Source: Erwinia rhapontici
GTDB taxonomy: Bacteria; Pseudomonadota; Gammaproteobacteria; Enterobacterales; Enterobacteriaceae
DNA length: 64,000 bases
Assembly: GCF_012271765.1 (NCBI RefSeq)
Contig: NZ_VRKO01000005.1
Location: 62,001 to 126,000 of the forward strand
Direction: 5' to 3'
Below the pieces are notes generated by a model. It searched no databases. It saw nothing but the letters and a program-made list of their open reading frames with translations, and was not told where the DNA came from. The position numbers were made by a program, and so were the translations under genes. The first letter of the stretch is position 1, and each line of letters opens with the position of its first letter. This document shows, in pieces, positions 30,230 through 40,024 of this stretch.

Positions 30230-31735
30230 ATGAACAAAGAAATCTTAGCTGTTGTAGAAGCGGTCTCTAATGAGAAGTCCCTCCCACGCGAGAAGATTTT
30301 CGAAGCTCTGGAGAGCGCGCTGGCCACAGCCACCAAGAAAAAATACGAGCAGGAAATTGACGTTCGCGTCAGCATCGATCGCAAAAGTGGCGATTTCGAT
30401 ACTTTCCGCCGTTGGCTGATTGTGGACGAAGTGACGATGCCGACGCGTGAAATCACGCTGGAAGCCGCCGTCTACGAAGATGAATCACTGGGCCTGGGTG
30501 GCTTTGTTGAAGATCAGATCGAATCTGTTACCTTTGACCGTATCACTACCCAGACTGCCAAGCAGGTTATCGTACAGAAAGTTCGTGAAGCTGAACGCGC
30601 GATGGTTGTCGATCAGTTCCGCGAGCAGGAAGGCGAAATCATCACTGGCGTGGTGAAGAAAGTTAACCGTGACAATATCTCACTGGAAGTGCGTCCAAAC
30701 GATGGTTCTAACACCAACGCAGAAGCCGTGATTATCCGTGAAGATATGTTGCCACGTGAGAACTTCCGTCCGGGTGACCGTATCCGTGGCGTACTGTACG
30801 CTGTGCGCCCTGAAGCGCGTGGTGCTCAGCTGTTCGTCAGCCGTTCTAAACCGGAAATGCTGATCGAACTGTTCCGCATTGAAGTGCCGGAAATTGCTGA
30901 AGAAGTTCTTGAAATTAAAGCCGCTGCGCGCGATCCAGGCTCCCGAGCTAAAATCGCAGTGAAAACCAACGACAAACGTATCGACCCGGTCGGTGCTTGC
31001 GTAGGTATGCGTGGTGCGCGTGTTCAGGCGGTATCCAGTGAGCTGGGTGGCGAGCGTATTGATATCGTGCTGTGGGATGATAATCCTGCGCAGTTCGTGA
31101 TCAACGCAATGGCCCCGGCGGATGTCGCCTCTATCGTGGTGGATGAAGATAATCACACCATGGATATCGCTGTGGAAGCCGGTAATCTGGCCCAGGCGAT
31201 CGGCCGTAATGGCCAAAACGTGCGTCTGGCTTCACAGTTAAGTGGCTGGGAGCTGAACGTGATGACGGTCGACGACCTGCAGGCCAAGCATCAGGCTGAA
31301 GCTCATGCTGCCATCGACGTCTTTACCAAACATCTCGATATCGACGAAGACTTCGCGACCACTCTGGTCGAAGAAGGCTTCTCTTCTCTGGAAGAGCTGG
31401 CTTATGTGCCGATTAACGAGCTGCTGGAAATCGACGGTCTTGATGAAGAGACAGTAGAAGCGTTGCGCGACCGAGCTAAAAACGCGTTAACCACCCTGGC
31501 ACTGGCCAAGGAAGAGAGCCTCGGCGACACCCAACCGGCAGAAGATTTACTGAGCCTGGAAGGACTGGAGCGCGAGATGGCCTTCAAGCTGGCAGCTAAA
31601 GGCGTATGCACGCTGGAAGATCTTGCCGAGCAGGGTGTTGACGATCTGTCAGATATTGAGGGCCTGAACGATGAAAGGGCTGGTGAGCTGATTATGGCTG
31701 CACGAAATATCTGTTGGTTCGGCGACGACGCGTAA
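30230..31735 (+). CDS. nusA: NusA, transcription termination/antitermination factor
   Basis: From [22 protein letters not shown] at 30230 the protein has 501 residues against 495 in E. coli. Domains in order are the polymerase-binding N terminus, S1 (near 135-200), KH1 and KH2 ([41 protein letters not shown]) and two acidic repeats ([31 protein letters not shown]). The six extra residues lie in the S1 domain, where [11 protein letters not shown] replaces DLGNN. It controls pausing, termination and antitermination and acts on its own operon leader. Confidence 0.97.
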   Translation: MNKEILAVVEAVSNEKSLPREKIFEALESALATATKKKYEQEIDVRVSIDRKSGDFDTFRRWLIVDEVTMPTREITLEAAVYEDESLGLGGFVEDQIESVTFDRITTQTAKQVIVQKVREAERAMVVDQFREQEGEIITGVVKKVNRDNISLEVRPNDGSNTNAEAVIIREDMLPRENFRPGDRIRGVLYAVRPEARGAQLFVSRSKPEMLIELFRIEVPEIAEEVLEIKAAARDPGSRAKIAVKTNDKRIDPVGACVGMRGARVQAVSSELGGERIDIVLWDDNPAQFVINAMAPADVASIVVDEDNHTMDIAVEAGNLAQAIGRNGQNVRLASQLSGWELNVMTVDDLQAKHQAEAHAAIDVFTKHLDIDEDFATTLVEEGFSSLEELAYVPINELLEIDGLDEETVEALRDRAKNALTTLALAKEESLGDTQPAEDLLSLEGLEREMAFKLAAKGVCTLEDLAEQGVDDLSDIEGLNDERAGELIMAARNICWFGDDA

Positions 31736-31759
31736 TAAACTGTAGCAGGAAGGAACAGC

Positions 31760-34453
31760 ATGACGACAGATGTAACCGTAAAATCCCTGGCCGCAGAGAT
31801 TCAGACACCGGTAGAACGCCTGGTACAGCAATTTGCTGATGCAGGGATCCAAAAGTCTGAGACTGACTCTGTTACCCAGCATGAAAAAGAGACTTTGCTG
31901 ACCCATCTGAACCGCGAACATGGCGGTGGATCTGGTAAGCTTACTCTGCAGCGCAAAACGCGCAGCACCTTGAATGTTCCAGGCACCGGGGGCAAAAGTA
32001 AGTCGGTGCAAATCGAAGTCCGCAAAAAACGCACTTATGTAAAAGGCGATCCGGCTGATGCTGAACAAGCAGAAGCGGAAGCCCAGGCAGAGCGTGAAGC
32101 GGAAGAACTGGCTCGTCGCGAGGCTGAAGAACAAGCCCAGCGCGCAGCTCAAGACAAAGCGAAGCGTGAAGCCGAGGAGCAGGCCAAACGTGAGGCAGCT
32201 GATAAAGCCAAACGTGATGCAGCGGAAAAAGATAAAGTGAGCAATCAACATACCGACGAAACAACCCGGGCTTCTCAGTCCGATAAAGCCCGCCGCGAAG
32301 CGGAATCGGCAGAACTGAAGCGTAAAGCTGAAGAAGAAGCGCGTCGCAAGATCGAAGAAGAAGCGAAGCGCGTAGCCGAAGAAGCACGCAAAATGGCGGA
32401 AGAGAAAGGCGAAGAGTGGACGCAGGTTAAAGAAGTGGAAGACACTTCTGATTACCACGTTACTACTTCAACTCACGCTCGTGCAGCAGAAGACGAAAAT
32501 GACGCACAGGTCGAAGGTGACCGTCGTACTCGTACTGCTACACGTCCAGCTAAAGCCCCTGTTCGCAAGAAAGGCAACAAGCATTCTGAAGCGAAAACTG
32601 ACCGTGAAGAAGCGCGTGCTCAGGTTCGTGGCGGCAAAGGCGGCAAACGTAAACCAAGCACCCTGCAGCAGGGCTTTAACAAGCCAGCTCAGGCTGTTAA
32701 CCGTGACGTTATCATCGGTGAAACTGTCACCGTAGCGGAACTGGCTAACAAGATGGCGGTGAAAGGCTCCCAGGTCATCAAAGCGATGATGAAAATGGGC
32801 GCTATGGCCACCATCAACCAGGTCATCGACCAGGAAACGGCTCAGATGGTAGCGGAAGAAATGGGTCACAAAGTGACTCTGCGCCGCGAAAATGAGCTGG
32901 AAGAAGCGGTAATGAGTGACCGTGATACCGATGCGGTGCATGAGTCTCGTGCTCCGGTCGTGACTATCATGGGTCACGTTGACCACGGTAAAACATCTCT
33001 GCTGGACTACATTCGCTCCACCAAAGTCGCCTCTGGCGAAGCGGGCGGCATTACTCAGCATATCGGTGCTTACCACGTTGAAACTGACAACGGTATGGTC
33101 ACCTTCCTGGATACCCCAGGCCACGCAGCGTTTACTTCAATGCGTGCCCGCGGTGCTCAGGCAACGGATATCGTTATCCTGGTGGTTGCGGCTGACGATG
33201 GCGTGATGCCACAGACTATCGAAGCGATCCAGCATGCGAAAGCGGCCAAAGTGCCGGTTGTCGTTGCGGTGAACAAATGCGATAAGCCTGAAGCTGATCC
33301 AGACCGTGTTAAAACTGAACTGACTCAATACGGTATCATTCCGGAAGAGTGGGGCGGCGAAAACATGTTCGTTAGCGTTTCAGCTAAAGTCGGTACCGGT
33401 ATCGATGACTTGCTGAATGCTATCCTGCTGCAGGCGGAAGTCCTCGAACTGAGTGCAGTACGTCAGGGCATGGCAAGCGGTGTGGTTATCGAGTCCTTCC
33501 TGGATAAAGGTCGTGGCCCGGTTGCAACTGTACTGGTTCGTGAAGGTACGCTGAACAAAGGCGATATCGTTCTGTGTGGCTTCGAATACGGCCGTGTCCG
33601 TGCGATGCGTGACGAATTGGGCCGCGAAGTACTGACTGCAGGCCCATCTATTCCGGTTGAGATCCTTGGCCTGTCCGGTGTGCCGGCAGCGGGTGATGAA
33701 GCGACCGTCGTACGTGACGAGAAGAAAGCACGCGAAGTAGCACTGTATCGTCAGGGCAAATTCCGTGAAGTTAAGCTGGCTCGTCAGCAGAAATCTAAGC
33801 TGGAAAACATGTTTGCGAACATGACCGAAGGCGAAGTGTCTGAACTGAACATCGTGCTGAAAGCTGACGTACAGGGTTCTGTTGAAGCTATCTCCGAATC
33901 CCTGATGAAGCTGTCTACTGATGAAGTGAAAGTGAAAATCATCGGTTCTGGTGTGGGTGGTATTACTGAAACCGACGCCACACTGGCAGCAGCGTCTAAC
34001 GCAATCCTGGTGGGCTTCAACGTTCGTGCCGATGCATCTGCGCGCCGCGTGATTGATTCCGAAAGCCTGGATCTGCGTTACTACTCCGTCATCTATAATC
34101 TGATTGACGAAGTGAAAGCAGCGATGAGCGGCATGCTGGCACCTGAGTACAAACAGCAGATCATCGGTCTGGCTGCCGTACGTGACGTGTTCAAATCACC
34201 GAAATTTGGTGCTATCGCGGGCTGTATGGTGACGGAAGGTAACATCAAACGTCACAACCCAATCCGCGTACTGCGTGACAACGTGGTTATCTATGAAGGC
34301 GAGCTGGAATCCCTGCGCCGCTTCAAAGATGACGTTAACGAAGTCCGTAACGGCATGGAATGTGGTATCGGCGTGAAGAACTACAACGATGTACGTGTTG
34401 GCGATATGATCGAAGTATTCGAAATTATCGAAATCCAGCGTACCATCGACTAA
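31760..34453 (+). CDS. infB: InfB, translation initiation factor IF-2
   Basis: This 897-residue protein begins with an IF2 N-terminal domain ([25 protein letters not shown]), then a long charged helical linker rich in Glu, Arg and Ala, a GTPase domain ([13 protein letters not shown] near 398, [12 protein letters not shown]) and the C1-C2 domains that bind fMet-tRNA. A GTG at 32237 (codon 160, VSNQ) corresponds to the internal start of the shorter IF2-beta in E. coli. The ATG for the third form is replaced by GAA. IF2 brings initiator tRNA to the 30S subunit. Confidence 0.98.
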   Translation: MTTDVTVKSLAAEIQTPVERLVQQFADAGIQKSETDSVTQHEKETLLTHLNREHGGGSGKLTLQRKTRSTLNVPGTGGKSKSVQIEVRKKRTYVKGDPADAEQAEAEAQAEREAEELARREAEEQAQRAAQDKAKREAEEQAKREAADKAKRDAAEKDKVSNQHTDETTRASQSDKARREAESAELKRKAEEEARRKIEEEAKRVAEEARKMAEEKGEEWTQVKEVEDTSDYHVTTSTHARAAEDENDAQVEGDRRTRTATRPAKAPVRKKGNKHSEAKTDREEARAQVRGGKGGKRKPSTLQQGFNKPAQAVNRDVIIGETVTVAELANKMAVKGSQVIKAMMKMGAMATINQVIDQETAQMVAEEMGHKVTLRRENELEEAVMSDRDTDAVHESRAPVVTIMGHVDHGKTSLLDYIRSTKVASGEAGGITQHIGAYHVETDNGMVTFLDTPGHAAFTSMRARGAQATDIVILVVAADDGVMPQTIEAIQHAKAAKVPVVVAVNKCDKPEADPDRVKTELTQYGIIPEEWGGENMFVSVSAKVGTGIDDLLNAILLQAEVLELSAVRQGMASGVVIESFLDKGRGPVATVLVREGTLNKGDIVLCGFEYGRVRAMRDELGREVLTAGPSIPVEILGLSGVPAAGDEATVVRDEKKAREVALYRQGKFREVKLARQQKSKLENMFANMTEGEVSELNIVLKADVQGSVEAISESLMKLSTDEVKVKIIGSGVGGITETDATLAAASNAILVGFNVRADASARRVIDSESLDLRYYSVIYNLIDEVKAAMSGMLAPEYKQQIIGLAAVRDVFKSPKFGAIAGCMVTEGNIKRHNPIRVLRDNVVIYEGELESLRRFKDDVNEVRNGMECGIGVKNYNDVRVGDMIEVFEIIEIQRTID

Positions 34454-34483
34454 GTCGACGACCGCAATCAGCAACACTAATAT

Positions 34484-34513
34484 TTGGGAGGCTTCTGGCC
34501 TCCCAATTCTTTA
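34484..34513 (+). terminator. Hairpin with T-rich tail between infB and rbfA
   Basis: A perfect 9-bp stem TTGGGAGGC / GCCTCCCAA (34484-34506) with a 5-base loop is followed by TTCTTT. It is terminator-like but lies inside an operon, so it is probably partial or an RNA processing/stability element. Confidence 0.6.
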
Positions 34514-34528
34514 TAGAGAGATAATATT

Positions 34529-34942
34529 ATGGCGAAAGAATTTGGTCGCCCTCAGCGCGTTTCTCAAGAGCTGCAAAAAGAGATTGCTATCATTTTGCAG
34601 CGTGAGATTAAAGACCCACGTCTTGGCATGATGGTCACAGTTTCAGGTGTTGATGTGTCGCGTGACCTGGCCTATGCCAAAGTGTTCGTGACCTTCCTGA
34701 ACGACAAAGATGAAGCCGCAATCAAAGGTGGCCTGCGCGCCCTCGGTGACGCTTCTGGCTATATCCGTACGCTGCTCGGCAAAGCGATGCGCCTGCGTAT
34801 CGTGCCTGAACTGACTTTCTTCTACGATAACTCGCTGGTTGAAGGGATGCGCATGTCTAACCTGGTGACTAACGTGGTCAGAAATGACGAAGAGCGTCGC
34901 GGTCCGGCAGAAGAAAATCAGGAAGAAGGTAAAGCAGAGTAA
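34529..34942 (+). CDS. rbfA: RbfA, ribosome-binding factor A
   Basis: This 137-residue KH-type protein ([57 protein letters not shown]) has the family [12 protein letters not shown] motif (here [20 protein letters not shown]) and an acidic tail. It binds 30S precursors near the 16S rRNA 5' helix and is needed for cold growth in E. coli. The stop overlaps the truB start by one base (TAATG). Confidence 0.97.
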   Translation: MAKEFGRPQRVSQELQKEIAIILQREIKDPRLGMMVTVSGVDVSRDLAYAKVFVTFLNDKDEAAIKGGLRALGDASGYIRTLLGKAMRLRIVPELTFFYDNSLVEGMRMSNLVTNVVRNDEERRGPAEENQEEGKAE

Positions 34943-35886
34943 TGAGTCGTCCTCGCCGTCGCGGTCGCGATATCCACGGTGTGCTGTTGCTGGATAAGCC
35001 TACGGGCTTGTCCTCCAACGATGCACTGCAGAAAGTGAAACGTTTGTATAACGCCAATCGTGCCGGTCATACCGGTGCGCTGGACCCACTGGCGACAGGC
35101 ATGCTGCCGATTTGTCTGGGGGAAGCGACGAAATTCTCCCAGTATCTGCTGGAATCTGATAAGCGTTACCGTGTGATAGCCCGCCTGGGGCAGCGCACTG
35201 ATACGTCGGATGCGGATGGTGTCATTGTCAGTGAGCGTCCGGTGGCGTTTACGGCAGAAGCACTTGAACAGGCGCTGGAAAGTTTCCGCGGAGTTACGCA
35301 GCAGATCCCGTCGATGTATTCGGCACTGAAATATCAGGGCCGTAAGCTGTACGAATATGCCCGTGAAGGCATTGAAGTGCCGCGTGAATCGCGCAGCATT
35401 CAGGTGTACGAGCTGTTGTTTATTCGCCATGAAGGCAATGAACTTGAGCTGGAAATCCACGTGTCGAAAGGGACGTATATTCGCACTATCATCGACGATC
35501 TCGGTGAAAAGCTTGGCTGTGGCGCACATGTCACTTATCTGCGCCGTTTGCAGGTTGCCACCTATCCGATCGAAAAAATGGTTACGCTGGAGCAGTTGAG
35601 TGCGCTGACGGAAGAAGCACACCGTAGCGAACAGCTTCCCGCTGACCTGCTGGACGCCCTGTTGATGCCAATGGACAGCCCTGCGGCCGAGTACCCGGTA
35701 GTGAACCTGCTGAGTTCGGTAGCGGCTTACTTCAAGCAAGGTATGCCTGTTCAGGCGGCGGGTGCCCCCGCCAGTGGGCTGGTACGCGTGACGGAAGGCG
35801 ACGATCAGAAATTTATCGGCATGGCGGAAATCGCTGAAGATGGGCGTGTGGCGCCACGCCGGCTGGTTGTAGAATATTTCGACTAG
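34942..35886 (+). CDS. truB: TruB, tRNA pseudouridine-55 synthase
   Basis: At 314 residues this equals E. coli TruB. The catalytic Asp is D48 in [30 protein letters not shown] precedes it and the [19 protein letters not shown] and [15 protein letters not shown] motifs follow. A C-terminal PUA-like domain ends the protein. It makes pseudouridine 55 in the T-loop of all elongator tRNAs. It is coupled to rbfA; 232 bp with the rpsO promoter follow. Confidence 0.98.
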   Translation: MSRPRRRGRDIHGVLLLDKPTGLSSNDALQKVKRLYNANRAGHTGALDPLATGMLPICLGEATKFSQYLLESDKRYRVIARLGQRTDTSDADGVIVSERPVAFTAEALEQALESFRGVTQQIPSMYSALKYQGRKLYEYAREGIEVPRESRSIQVYELLFIRHEGNELELEIHVSKGTYIRTIIDDLGEKLGCGAHVTYLRRLQVATYPIEKMVTLEQLSALTEEAHRSEQLPADLLDALLMPMDSPAAEYPVVNLLSSVAAYFKQGMPVQAAGAPASGLVRVTEGDDQKFIGMAEIAEDGRVAPRRLVVEYFD

Positions 35887-36015
35887 CATTCCCCAAAATA
35901 TTTCGGGTTGCAGGAAGGTGGCAAGTTGGTGAATCCCAGGGAGCATAGAGTACTATGTGACCGGGGTGAGCGAGCGTAGCCAACGCATCTGCTGCTCGAA
36001 ATATGACGGGTAAAT

Positions 36016-36044
36016 TTGCGCTTGTCTGGCGCTAAGAGTAGAAT
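36016..36044 (+). promoter_or_regulatory. Predicted sigma-70 promoter of rpsO
   Basis: TTGCGC (36016-36021) and TAGAAT (36039-36044) are spaced exactly 17 bp, followed by a GC-rich discriminator (GGCGCGG). The leader before rpsO is about 68 bases, where S15 represses its own translation in E. coli. Confidence 0.75.
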
Positions 36045-36118
36045 GGCGCGGCTTTACACTGGGTGGCTGAATTAGAGATCGGCGCCTGTACATTTATCTT
36101 AATTTTTGGAGTTGTCTC

Positions 36119-36388
36119 ATGTCTCTAAGTGTTGAAACTAAAGCACAGATCGTTGCTGATTTCGGTCGTGGCGCAAATGACAGTGGTTCTACTGAAGTTC
36201 AGGTTGCATTGCTGAGCGCACAGATTAGTCACCTGCAGGGTCACTTCTCTGAGCACAAGAAAGACCACCACAGCCGTCGCGGTCTGCTGCGTATGGTTTC
36301 CCAGCGTCGTAAGCTGCTGGATTACCTGAAGCGTAAAGATGTTGCACGTTACACCAGCCTGATCGAACGTCTGGGTCTGCGTCGCTAA
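36119..36388 (+). CDS. rpsO: RpsO, 30S ribosomal protein S15
   Basis: The 89-residue protein matches S15 throughout ([61 protein letters not shown]). It binds the central domain of 16S rRNA and nucleates platform assembly. It is transcribed from its own promoter and partly read through into pnp, as in E. coli. The 309 bp from here to pnp hold no gene but contain a long-range stem, a terminator and the pnp leader hairpin, each listed separately. Confidence 0.99.
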   Translation: MSLSVETKAQIVADFGRGANDSGSTEVQVALLSAQISHLQGHFSEHKKDHHSRRGLLRMVSQRRKLLDYLKRKDVARYTSLIERLGLRR

Positions 36389-36394
36389 TTCTTA

Positions 36395-36455
36395 CAGGTT
36401 GTCCCGCCACGGTTTCAGAACATCTGAACACTAAAGTGGGTAATCGGACAACCTG
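36395..36455 (+). other. Long-range inverted repeat between rpsO and its terminator
   Basis: CAGGTTGTCC (36395-36404) and GGACAACCTG (36446-36455) are exact complements 41 bases apart, starting 7 bp after the rpsO stop. In RNA they could close a multi-branched structure near where RNase E cuts the rpsO mRNA in E. coli; that role is inference. Confidence 0.5.
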
Positions 36456-36471
36456 GTGCGAGTTTCGCTGG

Positions 36472-36497
36472 AAAGGGGCCTTTATGGCCCCTTTTTT
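36472..36497 (+). terminator. Intrinsic terminator between rpsO and pnp
   Basis: AAGGGGCC / GGCCCCTT with a TTTAT loop and six T in a row. It ends the monocistronic rpsO message. Confidence 0.92.
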
Positions 36498-36556
36498 CAA
36501 GCAAGCGGCAGCAATTAAACGCAAACTATTGTATTGTTGGTGAGTGTGATCTTCAG

Positions 36557-36633
36557 TTGCAGAGGTTCGCGCGGCTAATGAGAGGCTTTATCCCATCTGG
36601 GATCAGGGTTGTCATTAGTCGCGAGGATGCAAG
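36557..36633 (+). promoter_or_regulatory. pnp leader stem-loop (RNase III processing site)
   Basis: An extended imperfect hairpin pairs TTGCAg..TTCGCGcGGCTAATGA with TCATTAGtCGCGAggaTGCAA around a loop containing ATCCCatctGGGAT. In E. coli the equivalent double strand is cut by RNase III, after which PNPase removes the duplex and represses its own mRNA. The match in place and shape supports the same autoregulation. Confidence 0.8.
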
Positions 36634-36697
36634 AATGAAGATTAGAAATCCACGGTCGGTATAAAAAACTACCGGCCCTGAAGTTAAGGAACTAATT

Positions 36698-38833
36698 TTG
36701 CTGAATCCGATCGTCAAAAAATTCCAGTATGGTCAGCACACCGTCACACTTGAGACCGGTATGATGGCCCGCCAGGCAACGGCAGCCGTAATGGTAAGCA
36801 TGGACGACACCGCAGTGTTCGTCACCGTTGTAGGCCGCAAAACGCCTAAGCCAGGTCAGGACTTCTTCCCACTGACTGTTAACTACCAGGAGCGTACTTA
36901 TGCTGCTGGTCGTATCCCGGGCAGCTTCTTCCGTCGCGAAGGCCGTCCAAGCGAAGGCGAAACACTGACCTCTCGTCTGATTGACCGCCCGCTTCGCCCA
37001 CTGTTCCCGGAAGGCTTCGTAAACGAAGTGCAGGTTATCGCGACCGTTGTTTCTGTTAACCCACAGGTTAACCCGGACATCGTTGCGCTTATCGGTGCTT
37101 CTGCTGCTCTGGCGCTGTCTGGCCTGCCATTCAACGGTCCAATCGGTGCGGCACGCGTCGGTTACCTGAATGATCAGTACGTACTGAACCCAACCACCGA
37201 CGAACTCAAAGAGAGCAAGCTGGACCTGGTGGTTGCCGGTACGAAAGGCGCAGTGCTGATGGTTGAGTCTGAAGCTGAGCTGTTAAGCGAAGATCAGATG
37301 CTGGGTGCGGTGGTGTTTGGCCACGACCAGCAGCAGATCGTTATCGATACCATCAACGAACTGGTCGCTGAAGCAGGCAAACCACGTTGGGACTGGACGC
37401 CAGAAGCTGTCAACGAAGCGTTACACGCGCGTATTGCTGCACTGGCTGAAGCTCGTTTGAGCGATGCGTACCGCATCACTGAAAAACAGGAACGTTACAA
37501 CCAGGTTGGCGTGATCAAATCTGAAACCACAGCAGCACTGCTGGCGGAAGAAGAGACCCTGGACGCTGGCGAAATCAGCGACATCCTGCACACGCTGGAG
37601 AAGAACGTTGTGCGTAGCCGCATTCTGCGCGGTGAGCCACGTATCGATGGCCGTGAAAAAGACATGATCCGTGGTCTGGATGTGCGTACCGGCGTTCTGC
37701 CACGTACTCATGGTTCAGCACTGTTCACCCGTGGTGAGACTCAGGCACTGGTTACCGCAACGCTGGGTACTGCCCGTGATGCGCAGAACCTTGACGAACT
37801 GATGGGCGAGCGTACTGACAACTTCCTGTTCCACTACAACTTCCCTCCGTACTCTGTCGGTGAAACCGGTATGGTCGGTTCGCCTAAGCGTCGTGAAATT
37901 GGTCACGGTCGTCTGGCGAAACGCGGTGTGCTGGCAGTGATGCCAAAAGGCGATGCGTTCCCGTACACCGTACGCGTTGTGTCTGAAATCACCGAATCTA
38001 ACGGCTCGTCTTCAATGGCGTCCGTGTGTGGTGCTTCTCTGGCACTGATGGATGCTGGTGTACCCATCAAAGCGGCCGTAGCCGGTATCGCGATGGGTCT
38101 GGTAAAAGACAACGACAACTTTGTTGTTCTGTCTGACATTCTGGGCGACGAAGATCACCTGGGCGACATGGACTTCAAAGTAGCCGGTAGCCGTGAAGGT
38201 ATCACCGCGCTGCAGATGGACATTAAAATTGAAGGTATCACCCGCGAAATCATGCAGGAAGCACTGAACCAGGCTAAGGGTGCGCGCCTGCATATCCTGA
38301 GCGTGATGGAACAGGCTATCAGCACTCCGCGTGGCGATATCTCTCAGTTTGCACCACGTATTCACACCATCAAGATCAGCGTTGATAAGATTAAAGACGT
38401 GATCGGTAAAGGTGGTTCTGTTATCCGTGCGCTGACCGAAGAAACTGGCACCACCATTGAAATCGAAGATGATGGTACCGTTAAAATCGCAGCGACCGAC
38501 GGTGAGAAAGCGAAATTTGCTATCCGTCGTATCGAAGAAATCACCGCAGAAATCGAAGTGGGCCGTATCTACAACGGTAAAGTGACCCGTATCGTTGATT
38601 TCGGTGCCTTCGTCGCTATCGGTGGTGGTAAAGAAGGTCTGGTTCACATTTCTCAGATCGCTGATAAGCGTGTAGAGAAAGTGACTGACTACCTGCAGAT
38701 GGGCCAGGAAGTGCCAGTGAAAGTACTGGAAGTTGACCGTCAGGGTCGCGTACGCCTGAGCATCAAAGAAGCCAGCGAACAGGCACAGCCTGAAGCTGAA
38801 GCTCCTGCAGCACCAGCACCTGAAGCAGAATAA
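36698..38833 (+). CDS. pnp: Pnp, polynucleotide phosphorylase
   Basis: This is a 711-residue protein starting at TTG 36698 ([21 protein letters not shown]), the same unusual start as E. coli pnp, with AAGGA upstream. Two RNase PH domains (residues about 1-220 and 310-545), a KH domain ([17 protein letters not shown]) and an S1 domain ([31 protein letters not shown]) follow in order. It degrades RNA 3' to 5' with phosphate and joins the RNA degradosome. A UUCG-capped hairpin lies just after the stop. Confidence 0.98.
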   Translation: MLNPIVKKFQYGQHTVTLETGMMARQATAAVMVSMDDTAVFVTVVGRKTPKPGQDFFPLTVNYQERTYAAGRIPGSFFRREGRPSEGETLTSRLIDRPLRPLFPEGFVNEVQVIATVVSVNPQVNPDIVALIGASAALALSGLPFNGPIGAARVGYLNDQYVLNPTTDELKESKLDLVVAGTKGAVLMVESEAELLSEDQMLGAVVFGHDQQQIVIDTINELVAEAGKPRWDWTPEAVNEALHARIAALAEARLSDAYRITEKQERYNQVGVIKSETTAALLAEEETLDAGEISDILHTLEKNVVRSRILRGEPRIDGREKDMIRGLDVRTGVLPRTHGSALFTRGETQALVTATLGTARDAQNLDELMGERTDNFLFHYNFPPYSVGETGMVGSPKRREIGHGRLAKRGVLAVMPKGDAFPYTVRVVSEITESNGSSSMASVCGASLALMDAGVPIKAAVAGIAMGLVKDNDNFVVLSDILGDEDHLGDMDFKVAGSREGITALQMDIKIEGITREIMQEALNQAKGARLHILSVMEQAISTPRGDISQFAPRIHTIKISVDKIKDVIGKGGSVIRALTEETGTTIEIEDDGTVKIAATDGEKAKFAIRRIEEITAEIEVGRIYNGKVTRIVDFGAFVAIGGGKEGLVHISQIADKRVEKVTDYLQMGQEVPVKVLEVDRQGRVRLSIKEASEQAQPEAEAPAAPAPEAE

Positions 38834-38850
38834 AAGCATTACCATTGAGT

Positions 38851-38879
38851 CCTCTGCATCTTCGGATGCGGAGGATTGT
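38851..38879 (+). terminator. UUCG-capped hairpin after pnp
   Basis: CCTCtGCATC / GATGCgGAGG closes on a TTCG tetraloop and is followed by ATTGTT. The tail is poor in T, so this may protect the 3' end or be a weak terminator before nlpI. Confidence 0.6.
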
Positions 38880-38962
38880 TATAACGCGAGGGCGGGATGG
38901 CCTTGTGAACGGCAGGCGGATGACAGGATGCTCGTCCCTATGTTTGTTTTCGGGAGTGGTAA

Positions 38963-39847
38963 ATGAAGCCATTTTTGCGCTGGTGTATTGTTGCGACAGC
39001 TTTGACGCTGGCAGGATGCAGCAACACCGATTGGCGTAAGAACGAAGTTTTGGCAGTTCCATTGCAGCCTACGCTGCAACAGGAAGTCATTCTCGCTCGT
39101 ATGGAACAAATACTTGCCAGTCGGTCATTGACCGATGATGAACGCGCACAGCTGTTATATGAGCGCGGAGTGTTGTATGATAGTCTCGGTCTGAGAGCAC
39201 TGGCGCGAAATGATTTTTCACAAGCGCTGTCTATCCGACCAGATATGCCCGAAGTATTCAATTACTTAGGCATATATTTAACGCAGGCAGGCAATTTTGA
39301 TGCTGCCTATGAAGCGTTCGATTCTGTACTTGAGCTTGATCCAACTTACAATTATGCGCGTTTAAATCGAGGTATCGCTCTCTATTACGGCGGAAGATTT
39401 AAACTGGCGCAAGATGATCTGCTGGCGTTTTATCAAGACGATCCTAACGATCCCTTCCGTAGCCTGTGGCTGTATCTTACTGAACGTGAGATCAACGCAG
39501 ACCAGGCAAAAGTTTCGCTCAAGCAGCGTTACGAAAAAGCGGTGAAGGAACAATGGGGATGGAATATTGTCGAGTTCTACCTGGGCGATATCAGCGAAAA
39601 AACGCTGACTGAACGGCTCCAGGCGGACGCAACGGATAACACCTCGCTCGCTGAACATCTCAGTGAAACCAACTTCTATTTAGGTAAGTACTACCTAAGT
39701 CTGGGGGAGAAGGACAACGCTCAAGCGTTGTTCAAGCTGACGGTCGCCAACAACGTTCACAACTTTGTTGAGCATCGATATGCATTGTTGGAGCTGGCGC
39801 TACTCGGCCAGACACAAGACGATTTATCAGAATCTGACCAGCAATAG
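38963..39847 (+). CDS. nlpI: NlpI, TPR-containing outer-membrane lipoprotein
   Basis: The 294 residues equal E. coli NlpI. A lipoprotein signal ends in LTLAGC with the lipidated cysteine at residue 19. Several tetratricopeptide repeats follow ([63 protein letters not shown]). NlpI scaffolds peptidoglycan hydrolases and delivers MepS to the Prc protease. It lies between pnp and deaD, as in E. coli. Confidence 0.97.
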   Translation: MKPFLRWCIVATALTLAGCSNTDWRKNEVLAVPLQPTLQQEVILARMEQILASRSLTDDERAQLLYERGVLYDSLGLRALARNDFSQALSIRPDMPEVFNYLGIYLTQAGNFDAAYEAFDSVLELDPTYNYARLNRGIALYYGGRFKLAQDDLLAFYQDDPNDPFRSLWLYLTEREINADQAKVSLKQRYEKAVKEQWGWNIVEFYLGDISEKTLTERLQADATDNTSLAEHLSETNFYLGKYYLSLGEKDNAQALFKLTVANNVHNFVEHRYALLELALLGQTQDDLSESDQQ

Positions 39848-39951
39848 CTGACGAACTTTTATTGCCCGAATTTTCGAAAAGTCATCATCTTAGCGGATGA
39901 GGGCCTTTTTGTTCGTCGAAACCACTAATTTGAGCCGGTTCACACTTTTTG

Positions 39952-40008
39952 ATGAAAATGACTGAAAATTTTCACGACGAGTTATGTAGACTGGCCGCCG
40001 CAATCTAA
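39952..40008 (+). CDS. yrbN: YrbN, tiny conserved protein upstream of deaD
   Basis: An 18-codon frame encodes [18 protein letters not shown] and stops 16 bp before the deaD ATG. I recognise the opening as that of the annotated E. coli small protein YrbN (26 residues there), so the peptide sequence, not just an open frame, seems conserved, while the C terminus here is shorter. It sits in the nlpI-deaD gap, within the deaD mRNA leader. Its function is unknown to me; translation coupling to deaD is plausible. Confidence 0.7.
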   Translation: MKMTENFHDELCRLAAAI

Positions 40009-40024
40009 GAGGCACGTGTACTAC

